Shown here one piece after another: positions 45,282-54,850 of a DNA stretch of 64,000 nucleotides. A program made the translations under genes and the position numbers. Numbering within the stretch: position 1 is the stretch's first letter; each line of letters starts with the position of its first letter. Under the pieces are notes generated by a model. That model saw only the letters and a list, made by a program, of their open reading frames with translations, was not told where the DNA came from and made no database searches. The DNA is taken from contig CBFGTC010000001.1 of the NCBI GenBank assembly GCA_965651935.1, forward strand, positions 310,001 to 374,000, written 5' to 3'. The stretch is from JAFEDN01 sp965651935 (GTDB taxonomy: Bacteria > Pseudomonadota > Gammaproteobacteria > Coxiellales > Coxiellaceae).

Positions 45282-46214
45282 CTATAGTGAAGCGTTTAAA
45301 TGTTTATTGATTGTTTGAGAAAAATTTAAATGTAATTCAGTTCCCACGCCGCTAATTAAAGCATTGAGCAAAGAAGGTTTAACGCTGTAATCTTTATAAT
45401 AACGGGTATTAAATTCTTGTTGCATAGCGTCCCACATATTGAGGGTATCGTCAGCTAAGCCCAATTTAACGGCTTGCTCACCAGACCAAAAATCACCTGA
45501 AAATAATTGATTTTGATCACCCTTGAGTTTGCCTTGGCGACCACTCAAGACATCATTGATAAAACTTTGGTGCACTTGATCAAGGACCACTTTTACTTTA
45601 GCAACGTCTTCGGGCTTAAGCGGTAGAAAGGGGTCCAAACGGTCTTTGTTTTCCCCCGCGGTAAATACGCGGCGCTGTACGCCGATTTTAGCAATAGCAT
45701 CATTCGCGCCAAAGCCTTCCATGATCACGCCGATGGAACCGGTTAAAGTATCCGCATTCACAAAAATTTTGTCAGCGGCTGTGGCGACCAAATAGGAGCC
45801 GGAAGCTAAAGTGTCCTCAGCGACTACAATGACTTTTTTCTTATATTGCTGTTTTAAAGCCTGAATTTTGTCGTGGATAATTGATGCTTGTACTGGGCTG
45901 CCCCCGGGTGAGTTGATTAGCAAAACGACTCCGCGAGCGCCGGAATCGGCAAAAGCATCATTGAGTTGAGGTAATATTTTTTCGGCAGAAAAATCCGAGT
46001 CAGGCATGATGATCCCGTTTAACCGAATGAGTGAGACATAGGGTTGACCAACAGTTTTATCGGATTTCCCCCCCAAACTGAATCCAAATGAATAAAATAA
46101 AAAAAACAGGATGAATAACCATACAATCATCCACCCAATCCAGCGAATATTTCGCCAAAGGCGATCACGTCTTTTTTCAGCCAATAATTCTTGCGCTAAT
46201 TTTTCTTCAATCAT
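45282..46214 (-). CDS. sppA: Signal peptide peptidase SppA-like (S49 family)
   Basis: Inner-membrane serine protease that degrades signal peptides. The 310 residues have one membrane helix (about 24-46), then VSLIRLNGII, VVLLINSPGGSPVQASIIHDKI, and the active region VVAEDTLASGSYLVATAADKIFVNADTLTGSIGVIMEG with the nucleophile Ser in ASGSY. It is the short, single-domain form and not the 67-kDa E. coli version. It overlaps usp by 8 bases and its TAG stop forms part of the pdxH ribosome binding site. Confidence 0.92.
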   Translation of the reverse strand: MIEEKLAQELLAEKRRDRLWRNIRWIGWMIVWLFILFFLFYSFGFSLGGKSDKTVGQPYVSLIRLNGIIMPDSDFSAEKILPQLNDAFADSGARGVVLLINSPGGSPVQASIIHDKIQALKQQYKKKVIVVAEDTLASGSYLVATAADKIFVNADTLTGSIGVIMEGFGANDAIAKIGVQRRVFTAGENKDRLDPFLPLKPEDVAKVKVVLDQVHQSFINDVLSGRQGKLKGDQNQLFSGDFWSGEQAVKLGLADDTLNMWDAMQQEFNTRYYKDYSVKPSLLNALISGVGTELHLNFSQTINKHLNASL

Positions 46215-46650
46215 TATTTTTGACCCTTATCACCAATACATCACATTTAGCGCGATGTAATATGGCATTTGCTCGAGAACCTAATAATAAATCCAAACCG
46301 TGATGACCATGAGTACCCACCACAATTAAATCGGCTTGAAGCTCTTCAGCTAAATCGTTGACAGCTAATTTCACTGAACCGGTTTCTAAAAATTGGCGTT
46401 CAGGCGGAATGCCATATCGCTCGCCTAATTTTTGGATCTCGTTTCGAACTTCGTGCTCCAAAGATTGCTCTAAATTGACATCAACGGGGATGGAAAACTC
46501 ACCCCCGTAAGCCACGGGAGAGTGCTCCATCACGTGAACTAAACTTAACATGGCTTTACTTTCTTTAGCGATGTCCTGAGCTTGAGAAAGCACTTGATCG
46601 GTCACAGGTGACAAATCCACTGCAACCAAGATATGTTGGTATTTCAACAT
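46207..46650 (-). CDS. Universal stress protein (UspA family)
   Basis: A 147-residue cytosolic protein with the Usp fold. It starts YQHILVAVDLSPVTDQVLSQA and carries the ATP-binding pattern GTHGHHGLDLLLGSRANAILHRAKCDVLVI (G-2x-G-9x-G-S/N), so it may bind nucleotide. Overlaps rsmA and sppA on either side by 7-8 bases. Its presence inside an LPS/ribosome/PLP operon is unusual but such insertions of usp genes occur in gammaproteobacteria. Confidence 0.9.
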   Translation of the reverse strand: MLKYQHILVAVDLSPVTDQVLSQAQDIAKESKAMLSLVHVMEHSPVAYGGEFSIPVDVNLEQSLEHEVRNEIQKLGERYGIPPERQFLETGSVKLAVNDLAEELQADLIVVGTHGHHGLDLLLGSRANAILHRAKCDVLVIRVKNND

Positions 46651-47462
46651 GCTGAACTTCCTTTTGAATTTTTATCAAATCGTTGCTTACCTAATATATT
46701 ACTAATTTTTACGAAATTTTCCACTGTTACTTGTTGAGGCCGGCAAGCAGGATCAATATTTAACTGCTCTAGTTGCACGCTTGTAAAATATTTACGCAGG
46801 CTATTGGCCAAGGTTTTGCGGCGATGGGTAAAGGCTTCTCTGACAATTTCTTCGAACATGGTCAAATCTAGAGCTTGGTATGGTAGTTCTGAATACGGCA
46901 CAATGCGCAAAAATGCCGATTGGACTTTGGGTGGGGGAGTAAAAGCATCGGCATCCACATACAGTATCGGTGTTAATTGAGCATAATATTGTGCCATCAC
47001 CGTCAAGCGGCTATATTCAGTACTGCCCGCAGGAGCAGTTAAACGGTCTACCACTTCTTTTTGTAGTAAAAAATGCATATCTTTCACATATTGATTCAAT
47101 TTAAACAATTTAAATAGCAACGGGGTAGTGATATTGTAAGGTAAATTCCCCACCAAACGTTGGTTGGATTTTGATTTAACTAAAGTAGACCAGTTAAATT
47201 TTAGTACGTCTTGATTATAAATATTTAAATTTTTTACGTCATGAAATTGCGTTTTTAAATAATCACAAAGATCACGATCAATTTCTATCGCATCAACTTG
47301 ATTCGCGAGAGCCACCAAATATTGAGTCAACGCTCCCCGCCCGGGACCAATTTCGATAAAATGATCTTGCGGCGAAATGCCAATTGCTGCCACCAATTGT
47401 TCTAACACGGTTTCATCGGTTAAAAAATGTTGACCAAAGCGTTTGCGTGAGCGTATAAACAT
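46644..47462 (-). CDS. rsmA: 16S rRNA dimethyladenosine transferase
   Basis: Dimethylates two adjacent adenines near the 3' end of 16S rRNA during small-subunit maturation (also called KsgA). The 272 residues begin RKRFGQHFLTDETVLEQLV and show the SAM-binding EIGPGRGALTQYL, the catalytic NLPYNITTPLLF (NLPY), and the C-terminal FTPPPKVQSAFLRIVP plus FTHRRKTLANSLRKY. All are diagnostic. It lies four bases from pdxA in the conserved surA-pdxA-rsmA order. Confidence 0.96.
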   Translation of the reverse strand: MFIRSRKRFGQHFLTDETVLEQLVAAIGISPQDHFIEIGPGRGALTQYLVALANQVDAIEIDRDLCDYLKTQFHDVKNLNIYNQDVLKFNWSTLVKSKSNQRLVGNLPYNITTPLLFKLFKLNQYVKDMHFLLQKEVVDRLTAPAGSTEYSRLTVMAQYYAQLTPILYVDADAFTPPPKVQSAFLRIVPYSELPYQALDLTMFEEIVREAFTHRRKTLANSLRKYFTSVQLEQLNIDPACRPQQVTVENFVKISNILGKQRFDKNSKGSSAC

Positions 47463-47466
47463 AATG

Positions 47467-48429
47467 TCAATTTAACCTTAAGGCCATATCCACCGCGGAC
47501 CATAAACTGAAATAGTCTGCTTTTCCTGTTCCGGCTAACTCTAAAGCAGAGCCGTGGTCTACTGAAGTTCGGATGATAGGCAATCCTAAGGTGACATTCA
47601 CGGCGGTGCTAAAACATTGTGCTTTTATTACCGGCAATCCTTGATCGTGATACATAGCTAAAACCACGTCGCAATTTTGTAGTATCGCGGGGATGAAGGC
47701 GGTATCCGCTGGAAGAGGGCCTTTCACCTCCAAGCCTTGTTGACGTAAAAAGTCCAAGGCCGGATTGATAATGTCAATTTCTTCACGTCCCATATAGCCG
47801 TTTTCGCCGGCATGAGGATTTAAACCGCAAACTGCAATGCGGGGTTTGGCAATCCCAAAACGCTTTTGCAAACTGTCATGAATAATAGTCATGACTTGAA
47901 TGATTTTTTCACGGGAGATGGCGGCGGCAACCTGATTTAAAGGTAAGTGAGTAGTTAACAATGCCACCCGTAAATTATGGTTATAATCTATTGGAGCAGT
48001 TGACACCTGTCCATTGTTGGCTAATAACATCACGGGCAAAGGACTTTGAGTCAATTCCGCTAAAAATTCAGTGTGGCCTGAAAAAGCGATGCCGGCTTCA
48101 TTGATAATGCCTTTATGAATAGGCCCAGTGACCAATGCATGATATTCACCACGCAAACAAGCCCGCGCCGCCTGCGTTAAACATTCGAGTACGTAAGCCG
48201 CATTGTTCACGTTCAATTTTCCGGGGAAGCTTTTTGCAGGCATGTTCACCTGCTTAATATTTAAATTCGCTGGAAACTCTATCCGTAATTGTTGAGCGCG
48301 CTCCATCATCAACTGACGATCACCGACAATGCTGAAATCCATTTCTGGCTTAGCATTGGCTAACATCAAAACAATATCGGGGCCTATGCCCGCGGGTTCG
48401 CCAGGAGTAATAATTAATGATTTCGTCAT
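47467..48429 (-). CDS. pdxA: 4-hydroxythreonine-4-phosphate dehydrogenase
   Basis: NAD-dependent enzyme of the DXP-dependent pyridoxal phosphate pathway. The 320 residues start SLIITPGEPAGIGPDIVLML and include VTGPIHKGIINEAGIAFSGHTEFLAEL, LTTHLPLNQVAAAI, CGLNPHAGENGYMGREE and AMYHDQGLPVIKAQCF, with the metal-binding histidines. The length is normal. The start ATG overlaps the surA stop by 4 bases (ATGA). With pdxH downstream in the same run, two steps of PLP synthesis are encoded together. Confidence 0.96.
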   Translation of the reverse strand: MTKSLIITPGEPAGIGPDIVLMLANAKPEMDFSIVGDRQLMMERAQQLRIEFPANLNIKQVNMPAKSFPGKLNVNNAAYVLECLTQAARACLRGEYHALVTGPIHKGIINEAGIAFSGHTEFLAELTQSPLPVMLLANNGQVSTAPIDYNHNLRVALLTTHLPLNQVAAAISREKIIQVMTIIHDSLQKRFGIAKPRIAVCGLNPHAGENGYMGREEIDIINPALDFLRQQGLEVKGPLPADTAFIPAILQNCDVVLAMYHDQGLPVIKAQCFSTAVNVTLGLPIIRTSVDHGSALELAGTGKADYFSLWSAVDMALRLN

Positions 48430-49391
48430 GGGGCTATAATTTGGACGTAAGCTTGTTTTCTGGCTTTTTCAACGGCTTCTTTTACGGCAGTGTGGTATTT
48501 TTTTTGAAAAACGATATTTTTAATTTGATCATCCGTAAGCGAATTTTTATCGCGTACCCCTGTCAATTTCAACACGTGATAGCCGTTAGGAGCAAGAATA
48601 GGCGAGGAAACGTTTTGTAAAGTTAAATTAGGCAATTGATCAACAAATAATTGCGGCAGGTCATCCTTAGTGCGCCAGCCCAAATCACGATATTGGGGAA
48701 AAATGTGATGGATGTCGACGCCCTGTTCAATTTGTTTTTGGATATTTTGCGCTGCTTCTAAAGTCGATTTTAATTGTTGCTCGGTAGGGTTTTCAGGCAA
48801 TGGTAGAAAAAAATCAAGTAGTTGATATTCTTTTATTTGCAGAATTTGGTTTTTGTATTCTTGGATATCCTGATCTGTCACTTGAACTTTACCGCCGACT
48901 AAAACTTGTTGTATTTTATTAATAGTTAATTGATCGGTGATTTTTTTGCGAAAATTTTCGTAAGTGGTATTTTGCAGACGAAGTTGTTCTTTCATTTGAT
49001 CGACACTCAGATTATGACTCTTTGCAATTTGCTCTATTGCGGAATTCACTTCCTCGTCGGTAGGTTTAATATTATTACGAGCAGCCATTTGTAACTGCAT
49101 ACGAAAATTAATCAATTGTTGTAAAGTATCTTGGCGTAATTGATCCTCTGGAGGAATTGGGGCATGAGTGGCCAAAAGTTGTTGTTTGACCTCCAATATG
49201 GCTCCATCTAAATCAGTTTGAGTGATAATTTCATCGTTGACCACAGCGACAATGCGGTTTAACGGAACAATAGGCTCCGGAGTAAGTTGAGGCGCGGTAA
49301 GCGCTGGCTTACTAGGAGGGTTGGGTTCAGCATGGATTGTGGAGGTGAGTGCTAAAATCCCTAAGCCAAGATAAATAGATTGTTTAAACAC
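48426..49391 (-). CDS. surA: Periplasmic peptidyl-prolyl isomerase and chaperone SurA
   Basis: Folds outer-membrane proteins in the periplasm. The 321 residues comprise a signal peptide (about 1-19, ending HAE), the N-terminal chaperone part (IVAVVNDEIITQTDLDGAI, where the NDE motif is typical), a peptidyl-prolyl isomerase domain of parvulin type (LLDFFLPLPENPTEQQL to FPQYRDLGWRTKDDLPQLF) and a C-terminal segment. Only one parvulin domain is clear, compared with two in E. coli SurA, hence the shorter length. I chose GTG 49391 with a GGGAG site seven bases upstream. This gives a good signal peptide; the longer frame to 49469 lacks one. Confidence 0.92.
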   Translation of the reverse strand: MFKQSIYLGLGILALTSTIHAEPNPPSKPALTAPQLTPEPIVPLNRIVAVVNDEIITQTDLDGAILEVKQQLLATHAPIPPEDQLRQDTLQQLINFRMQLQMAARNNIKPTDEEVNSAIEQIAKSHNLSVDQMKEQLRLQNTTYENFRKKITDQLTINKIQQVLVGGKVQVTDQDIQEYKNQILQIKEYQLLDFFLPLPENPTEQQLKSTLEAAQNIQKQIEQGVDIHHIFPQYRDLGWRTKDDLPQLFVDQLPNLTLQNVSSPILAPNGYHVLKLTGVRDKNSLTDDQIKNIVFQKKYHTAVKEAVEKARKQAYVQIIAP

Positions 49392-49496
49392 GAGTTTTCT
49401 CCCAGTATTGACCCGTTCCATAATGGTAAATTTTTCAATTACTCTAATACAAGTCATTCCATGATTCAATAAAATAACCCTATTCCGTGGGAAAGC

Positions 49497-52076
49497 CTAT
49501 TTGAACAGATCACTATAGCCGCTTAAAGTGTTGTTAAGCAGAGAAGAAGGACTGCTGCCGAAGTTTCCTAAACTCTTGAGTTGTAATTGCATATAATAAG
49601 CGTTTTTGAAAAGATTCACCGGTTCCCCTTTGAAATTGGTGTCGCGGCCATCAAAACTGCGGGAAACGATAGCTCGAAAAGTCCAGCAACAAGAATCGTA
49701 TTGTAAACCGCCGTAATAACTATCCGGTCGTTCTTGGCTAATATTATATTGCCCATAGGCAAGTCCGCTCCAATGGGAAGATAAGGGTAGCGCGAAACCA
49801 CTGGAGATTAAGTGGGTATTGTTGCTAAAACCGTATTGATCGACAGGATCGCCATTTTGTTCTCGCACGAATAAATATTTAATGGTGAAAATATAGGCAT
49901 GATTATGATTATAATCAATGCTGATTTGTCCATTATTAGTTTGCCCTAAAGAAAGATCATAAGCATAACTGGCGGAGGTGGATATGTCTTGCCAAGGATA
50001 ATACGTCAGTTGCGCTACCAACGGCGTGACATGCGTATTAGGGTCAATATAACGAAAAGTGGAGTTGTCGCAATCATTGGGGTCTAAACATATTGTAGGC
50101 GACTGCAAATAATAGCCAAAACCCATATCCAATTTCATTTTTTGTTCGGTGGTATTGCTGTTTAGGAAGCGGCTGGTTAAGCCAAAACTAAATTGATTGG
50201 CGTTTTCCAAGCGATCAAAACTGGTAAATCGGTTGACATCGAATAATTGCGGAAAAGTGAAAGGAAGCAGTTCTGAATCAAAATTGGGGTATTTGTCTTG
50301 ATTGACATAAGGGACGTATAAATAAAATAACCGCGGTTCTAACGTGGCTAAATAAGAATAATTGTTCCAATGAATAGGCCGTTCAAAGTACATGCCGCTA
50401 TCCACCGTCGCAATGGGCAAATTGCGACTGGCCGTGAATTGCTGACGGCTTTCATTCTCTGGGGCCGCCAATTGCGAAGCATAAGTGGTGCTATCTAGAG
50501 AAATTTGCGGGGTGATATAACCCATGGTGCTGGAAAAAGGTCGTGAAATTGTGGGACGCAAATGCAGGCGCTCACCCACCGGCAGTTCTAAGGTGGTGGG
50601 AACAAATTGGCTGTCATAAGCGAAATTAACGGATTGCGCTCCTAAACTGAAATTCAGACCCTGCCAAAAATCAGCATAATCTCCATTTAAATCTAATTCG
50701 GGAATGCGAGTATATTGATCAAAAGCCGGATTTCCAGCTTGTTTAATTAAATGTAAAGTTTGATAACCTTGGACTAAACCGATAAAACTCCAGTGCGAGT
50801 CACGAAATTCCACATCAGCTTGATTTAATAATTGATTGGCGACCACATCGGTATAGGCAGTACCGAAATCTCGAAAATAATAATCATCGGTAACATAATT
50901 TAATTCTAAATGCCCTGACCATTGTGGATCGAATTGAGCATTTTCGTGGAGATTAAGAAATCCACGAAAATCACTATTGCCGCGTAAATCTTGTAAATAA
51001 GGCGTCAATGAGACTCCCGGAGGTGGAGTGCCGGGATTGTTTAAGGTATCCGTTCTGAATTGGGCGAAGGCCGGATCGTGGGGGACAATACTTAAATAAA
51101 CGCGGCCATCATTGTTGGGGCTAATTAAATAACGAAACAAATTATTCAATTGAAAATTGCGGTTTTCAACGTATTTGGGCACAGTTAATAAATCATAATT
51201 AGGCGCTAAATTCCAATAAAATGGCAGCGCCATTTGAAAACCATTGCGCTTTTCATAAGAGATATCGGGCGTTAAAAACCCGGTTTTACGGCGATCATCA
51301 ATGGGGAAAGTATAAATGGGCACATATAATACGGGGATATCATAAAATTTCAGCATCATATTATGAGCGGTGCCGAAACCTTCTTTTTTATCTAATACAA
51401 TCGTTCCCGCAGTAATTTGCCAAGTTGGGTCCGTAGGAGCACAGGTGGTGTAGCTCGCATGAGTTAAAGTCAGCAAGCCGGAGGCATCGCGAAAGCTGTG
51501 TGCGGCAGTGCCCCAAGCATCGTAGGCTTGACTAGTCGTGCCCAAACGTACCTTAAGAGGATCTTCATAAAAATGATAAGCCGTTGTACCGGCTTCTAAT
51601 GTATGAGCGTCCATTCGCAAAATAGCATAGGGTCCGGCGACCAATTTGCCGTGTTCAAGCACTTGAACATTTCCTTCTAGTTCCGCATAAAGAATACGTC
51701 CTGTTGTGGGGTCTCGATAAATCGTGGCTTTGTCGGCTTTTGCAATTCTACCAGGTTGAGTAATAATTACATTTTGACTGATCGTCGATTTGCCCTGGGT
51801 TTGGATCTCGCCGGGGCCTTGAAAACTGATTTCGGTCGGCACTGATTCAAATGCGGGAGGGATCGGGGTTTGCTTTAATAATTCCGGTTCAGAGTAATAG
51901 CCGTGACAGAGGTTGGCATTATAATCACTAACCCATCCTAATGAGTCGATAATCTCTTGATTAACATGTGTCCAGGCATGGTTAGCAATTGTCAGTAACA
52001 GCAAAGTGGTGGTTATTTGTATTGATAATTTTTTGTATACCATTAGAACGGCAATTCTACGCAATTTCCGCTTCAT
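49497..52076 (-). CDS. lptD: LPS-assembly outer-membrane protein LptD
   Basis: Places LPS in the outer leaflet. The 859 residues include an N-terminal hydrophobic segment serving as signal peptide, an LptA-like domain (IQTQGKSTISQNVIITQPGRIAKADKATIYRDPTTGRILYAELEGNVQVLEHGK) and a large barrel with DDRRKTGFLTPDISYEKRNGFQMALPFYWNLAPNYDLLTVPKY, the conserved LptD start-of-barrel block. The end has CCWTFRAIVSR, with the paired cysteines. The start is unsure: ATG 52076 lacks a clear ribosome binding site and ATG 52043 is another choice. It heads the operon, with amgK divergent across 167 bases. Confidence 0.95.
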   Translation of the reverse strand: MKRKLRRIAVLMVYKKLSIQITTTLLLLTIANHAWTHVNQEIIDSLGWVSDYNANLCHGYYSEPELLKQTPIPPAFESVPTEISFQGPGEIQTQGKSTISQNVIITQPGRIAKADKATIYRDPTTGRILYAELEGNVQVLEHGKLVAGPYAILRMDAHTLEAGTTAYHFYEDPLKVRLGTTSQAYDAWGTAAHSFRDASGLLTLTHASYTTCAPTDPTWQITAGTIVLDKKEGFGTAHNMMLKFYDIPVLYVPIYTFPIDDRRKTGFLTPDISYEKRNGFQMALPFYWNLAPNYDLLTVPKYVENRNFQLNNLFRYLISPNNDGRVYLSIVPHDPAFAQFRTDTLNNPGTPPPGVSLTPYLQDLRGNSDFRGFLNLHENAQFDPQWSGHLELNYVTDDYYFRDFGTAYTDVVANQLLNQADVEFRDSHWSFIGLVQGYQTLHLIKQAGNPAFDQYTRIPELDLNGDYADFWQGLNFSLGAQSVNFAYDSQFVPTTLELPVGERLHLRPTISRPFSSTMGYITPQISLDSTTYASQLAAPENESRQQFTASRNLPIATVDSGMYFERPIHWNNYSYLATLEPRLFYLYVPYVNQDKYPNFDSELLPFTFPQLFDVNRFTSFDRLENANQFSFGLTSRFLNSNTTEQKMKLDMGFGYYLQSPTICLDPNDCDNSTFRYIDPNTHVTPLVAQLTYYPWQDISTSASYAYDLSLGQTNNGQISIDYNHNHAYIFTIKYLFVREQNGDPVDQYGFSNNTHLISSGFALPLSSHWSGLAYGQYNISQERPDSYYGGLQYDSCCWTFRAIVSRSFDGRDTNFKGEPVNLFKNAYYMQLQLKSLGNFGSSPSSLLNNTLSGYSDLFK

Positions 52077-52243
52077 TGAGAACTGATTTGTGTTTTATGT
52101 TTGTTATAATGGGTAATCATTTTCGGGATTTATTTTACGCTTGTCTGCGAGTACCGGTCTGCTGAGCACTGTGTAACAGATTTTAAAGCCGGATGGTTTT
52201 GGAGAACTAAAAATCCAAGAATGGTTGTTATAATGGAGATTTC

Positions 52244-53224
52244 ATGAACATATCGGAAAATCGCCGGCTATCGCTGGCTCGTTGGTTAACCACAGTTTTG
52301 CCTGCTGGATTCGATTTCTGCCCTATGGTATCCGGTGCTGGTCATCGGCGCTATTGGCGAGTTAAAAACCAGCATCAAAGTTGGGTAGTGATGGATAGCG
52401 AGGTTGATGAAAAATTTAAAATTTTCATGACCTTGTCGAGGGCCCTGTTTAATGCGGGAGTTCCCGTGCCACAAATTATGGCTGCTGAACCCATTCAAGG
52501 ATTTTTATTATTAACCGATTTTGGTGATAATTTATATGAAAAAGTGTTATCGCTCGCCAATGCAGACCAACTTTATCTGCGTGCATTCGAGTCTTTAATT
52601 TCAATCCAACGCTTTTCTCAGCATCAAGACTATTCATTACCCGTTTTCGACATGATGCATTATCGTGAAAAAATGCAGTGGTTCATTGAATTTTATTTGC
52701 AACAATATTTGCAATATCACTTGGACAGTGCGTGCCGATCTCAATGCCAAAGTTTATTTGATTACATTATTGAAACCGCGCAACAACAATACTGTACTGT
52801 CGTTCATTATGATTATCATTGCCGAAATTTATGTGTAATAGAACAAGGCCGGGCTGGGGTTTTGGATTTTCAAGATGCCGTGTATGGCCCTGTCACTTAC
52901 GATCTTATGGCGCTGCTGCGTGATTGCTATATCGATTGGCCGCCAGACAAAGTACAAAAATGGCAAGAACAATTTAGACTTTTGGCTCAAAGTGAAAGGG
53001 TTTTCCCTAAAATTGGCCCGGAATTGTGGCAGCGCTGGTGTGATTTTTCAAGCGCGCAAAGGCATATTAAAAATATCGGTTTATTTGCCCGTTTCCATAT
53101 TTTGGGCCAACATTCTGCTTATTTAAATTATATTCCCCGCCTTCTCAATTATTTACGTGAAATAAGTGCTCGCCACCCGGAAATGAAAAATTTTCATCAT
53201 TTATTAGAGGAAATAGTTCTATGA
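52244..53224 (+). CDS. amgK: Anomeric MurNAc/GlcNAc kinase
   Basis: Phosphorylates N-acetylmuramate at C1 in the Pseudomonas-type cell-wall recycling route. The 326 residues form an aminoglycoside-phosphotransferase fold with VVHYDYHCRNLCV (catalytic Asp and Asn) and VLDFQDAVYGPVTYDLMALL (metal-binding Asp). The N-terminal ATP-binding lobe ends in FLLLTDFGDNLY. It overlaps murU by 4 bases, as in Pseudomonas, where the pair gives fosfomycin-insensitive UDP-MurNAc supply. It is divergent from lptD, the usual place. Confidence 0.92.
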   Translation: MNISENRRLSLARWLTTVLPAGFDFCPMVSGAGHRRYWRVKNQHQSWVVMDSEVDEKFKIFMTLSRALFNAGVPVPQIMAAEPIQGFLLLTDFGDNLYEKVLSLANADQLYLRAFESLISIQRFSQHQDYSLPVFDMMHYREKMQWFIEFYLQQYLQYHLDSACRSQCQSLFDYIIETAQQQYCTVVHYDYHCRNLCVIEQGRAGVLDFQDAVYGPVTYDLMALLRDCYIDWPPDKVQKWQEQFRLLAQSERVFPKIGPELWQRWCDFSSAQRHIKNIGLFARFHILGQHSAYLNYIPRLLNYLREISARHPEMKNFHHLLEEIVL

Positions 53225-53910
53225 AAGCCATGATTTTAGCCGCTGGTCGAGGTGAGCGTATGCGCCCCTTAACTGATACAATCCCCAAGCCGCTTGCTCC
53301 TTTAGGTAAAAATTGTTTGATTGAACCTTTATTACATGCTTTGGGGCGAGCTGGAGTTAAGGAAGTGATCATTAATGTTTGTTATTTAGCTCAGCAAATT
53401 ATGGATCATTTGCAAGACGGATCAAACTACGGCGTTAACATACGTTATTCTCAAGAGAGCGAAGTGGGCGGGCTGGAAACGGGCGGAGGGGTTTTTCAAG
53501 CATTACCGTTATTAGGACCGCGGCCATTTATTTTACTCAGTGCGGATATTGTGACGGATTATCCTTTTATTGAATTAATCGAAAAACCGCAACGTGGTCT
53601 GGCGCATTTGGTTTTTGTCGACAATCCGCCGTTCCATCCACGCGGAGACTTTCATCTTTCTCCCACGGGCGAGATTTTATTAGAGGGAAATAATGCGTTA
53701 AATTTCGCTGGGATCAGTGTGCTTCACCCGGAATTATTCAATCACTGTCAGCCGGGAAAATTTCCACTGAGCACAATATTTCGCAAAGCCATTACGGCAG
53801 GATTAGCCACGGGAGAACATTACCGTGGAGTTTGGCATAACATTGGCACCATGGAACAATTAGCGTCCATTAAAGCTTGCGATCTTTCTCATGTTTATAA
53901 AAATAGTTGA
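53221..53910 (+). CDS. murU: N-acetylmuramate alpha-1-phosphate uridylyltransferase
   Basis: Makes UDP-MurNAc from MurNAc-1-P in cell-wall recycling. The 229 residues start KAMILAAGRGERMRPLTDTIPKPLAPLG, the nucleotidyltransferase signature with the catalytic Arg and Lys, and continue with GLETGGGVFQALPLLGPRPFILLSADIV and FAGISVLHPELF. Size and its pairing with amgK favour MurU over GlmU or RfbA. Its 3' end overlaps the opposing EamA transporter gene by 41 bases. Confidence 0.93.
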   Translation: MKAMILAAGRGERMRPLTDTIPKPLAPLGKNCLIEPLLHALGRAGVKEVIINVCYLAQQIMDHLQDGSNYGVNIRYSQESEVGGLETGGGVFQALPLLGPRPFILLSADIVTDYPFIELIEKPQRGLAHLVFVDNPPFHPRGDFHLSPTGEILLEGNNALNFAGISVLHPELFNHCQPGKFPLSTIFRKAITAGLATGEHYRGVWHNIGTMEQLASIKACDLSHVYKNS

Positions 53911-54778
53911 TGCTCACTGCTCCAGCTAGGGTAATTAATCCCCCTAACAATTCTAGAGGGCGGGGATATTCTTGTAGAATAATAATGCCGAGTAGAGTAG
54001 CGATAATTGGCATCGCATAAAGATAACCGGATATCCTTCCCGCAGGAGCTTTGGAAATCGCATAATTCCACAAAGCATAGGCGATTGCCGCTGGAAAAAT
54101 TCCTAAGTACACTGCCGCAGCTGTCGCCTGCCAAGGTGCGGCGGGAATGGCGCGAGCCATTTCGGGTAGATAGAATAGCAATGGTAATGTCCCGCCCCAA
54201 ATAGAGAGGATCACTAATTCGAAAGGATGGTAGCGATGAAACAAAGATTTTTGAGCAACGGCGTAATAACTGCCGAGTATAGACGCTAATAATATATAAA
54301 AAAAGCCGATATCGTAGCGTAATCCGCCGCGCTCATTCAAAGCAATTAAAACCAATCCGAATAGACTGATCAATACTCCCCACCAACTTTTGGTGGGTAC
54401 GCGTTCTTTGAGCAAAATGAATGCGAAAATCATGGTAAAGACCGGCATTAATCCAATGATGAATCCGGCGATACCGGCGGGAACCACGGTCTCGCCCTTA
54501 TTAAGCGCGATATTGTAAATTCCAATGCCCATGATACCGATAAAAGTAATATGTAAAGCATCGCGGAAATTGGGGATGCGGCGTTGAGGGATTTTAAAAT
54601 ATAAAATGATCAGAGAGAATGAAGCGATTAAATAGCGCAACAGCGCCAAACCACCAGGAGTATAGCCTTTCAAACCGAGCTTAATGCCGATTAAAGCCGA
54701 TGTCCATAAAAATACTGTCGCCCACACACAAAAGTGCACGATGAGAGAAAAGCCGGCTGGTTCTTGAGAGTTTTGCAT
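53870..54778 (-). CDS. EamA/DMT family transporter
   Basis: A 302-residue inner-membrane transporter with ten hydrophobic helices in two EamA repeats. The first repeat has GYTPGGLALLRYLIASFSLI and AGIAGFIIGLMPVFTMIFAFILLKERVPTKSWWGVLIS; the second has YLGIFPAAIAYALWNYAISKAPAGRISGYLYAMPIIATLLGIIIL. These give a confident family assignment. The substrate is unknown; members export amino acids or other metabolites. It is monocistronic, lying between murU and parE. Confidence 0.9.
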   Translation of the reverse strand: MQNSQEPAGFSLIVHFCVWATVFLWTSALIGIKLGLKGYTPGGLALLRYLIASFSLIILYFKIPQRRIPNFRDALHITFIGIMGIGIYNIALNKGETVVPAGIAGFIIGLMPVFTMIFAFILLKERVPTKSWWGVLISLFGLVLIALNERGGLRYDIGFFYILLASILGSYYAVAQKSLFHRYHPFELVILSIWGGTLPLLFYLPEMARAIPAAPWQATAAAVYLGIFPAAIAYALWNYAISKAPAGRISGYLYAMPIIATLLGIIILQEYPRPLELLGGLITLAGAVSINYFYKHEKDRKL

Positions 54779-54850
54779 GGCGCTATTCTGCGATAATACC
54801 TATTCTCGGTCAACGGTCAATTTGCAAACAGTTGCGTGCATGGAAATGTA

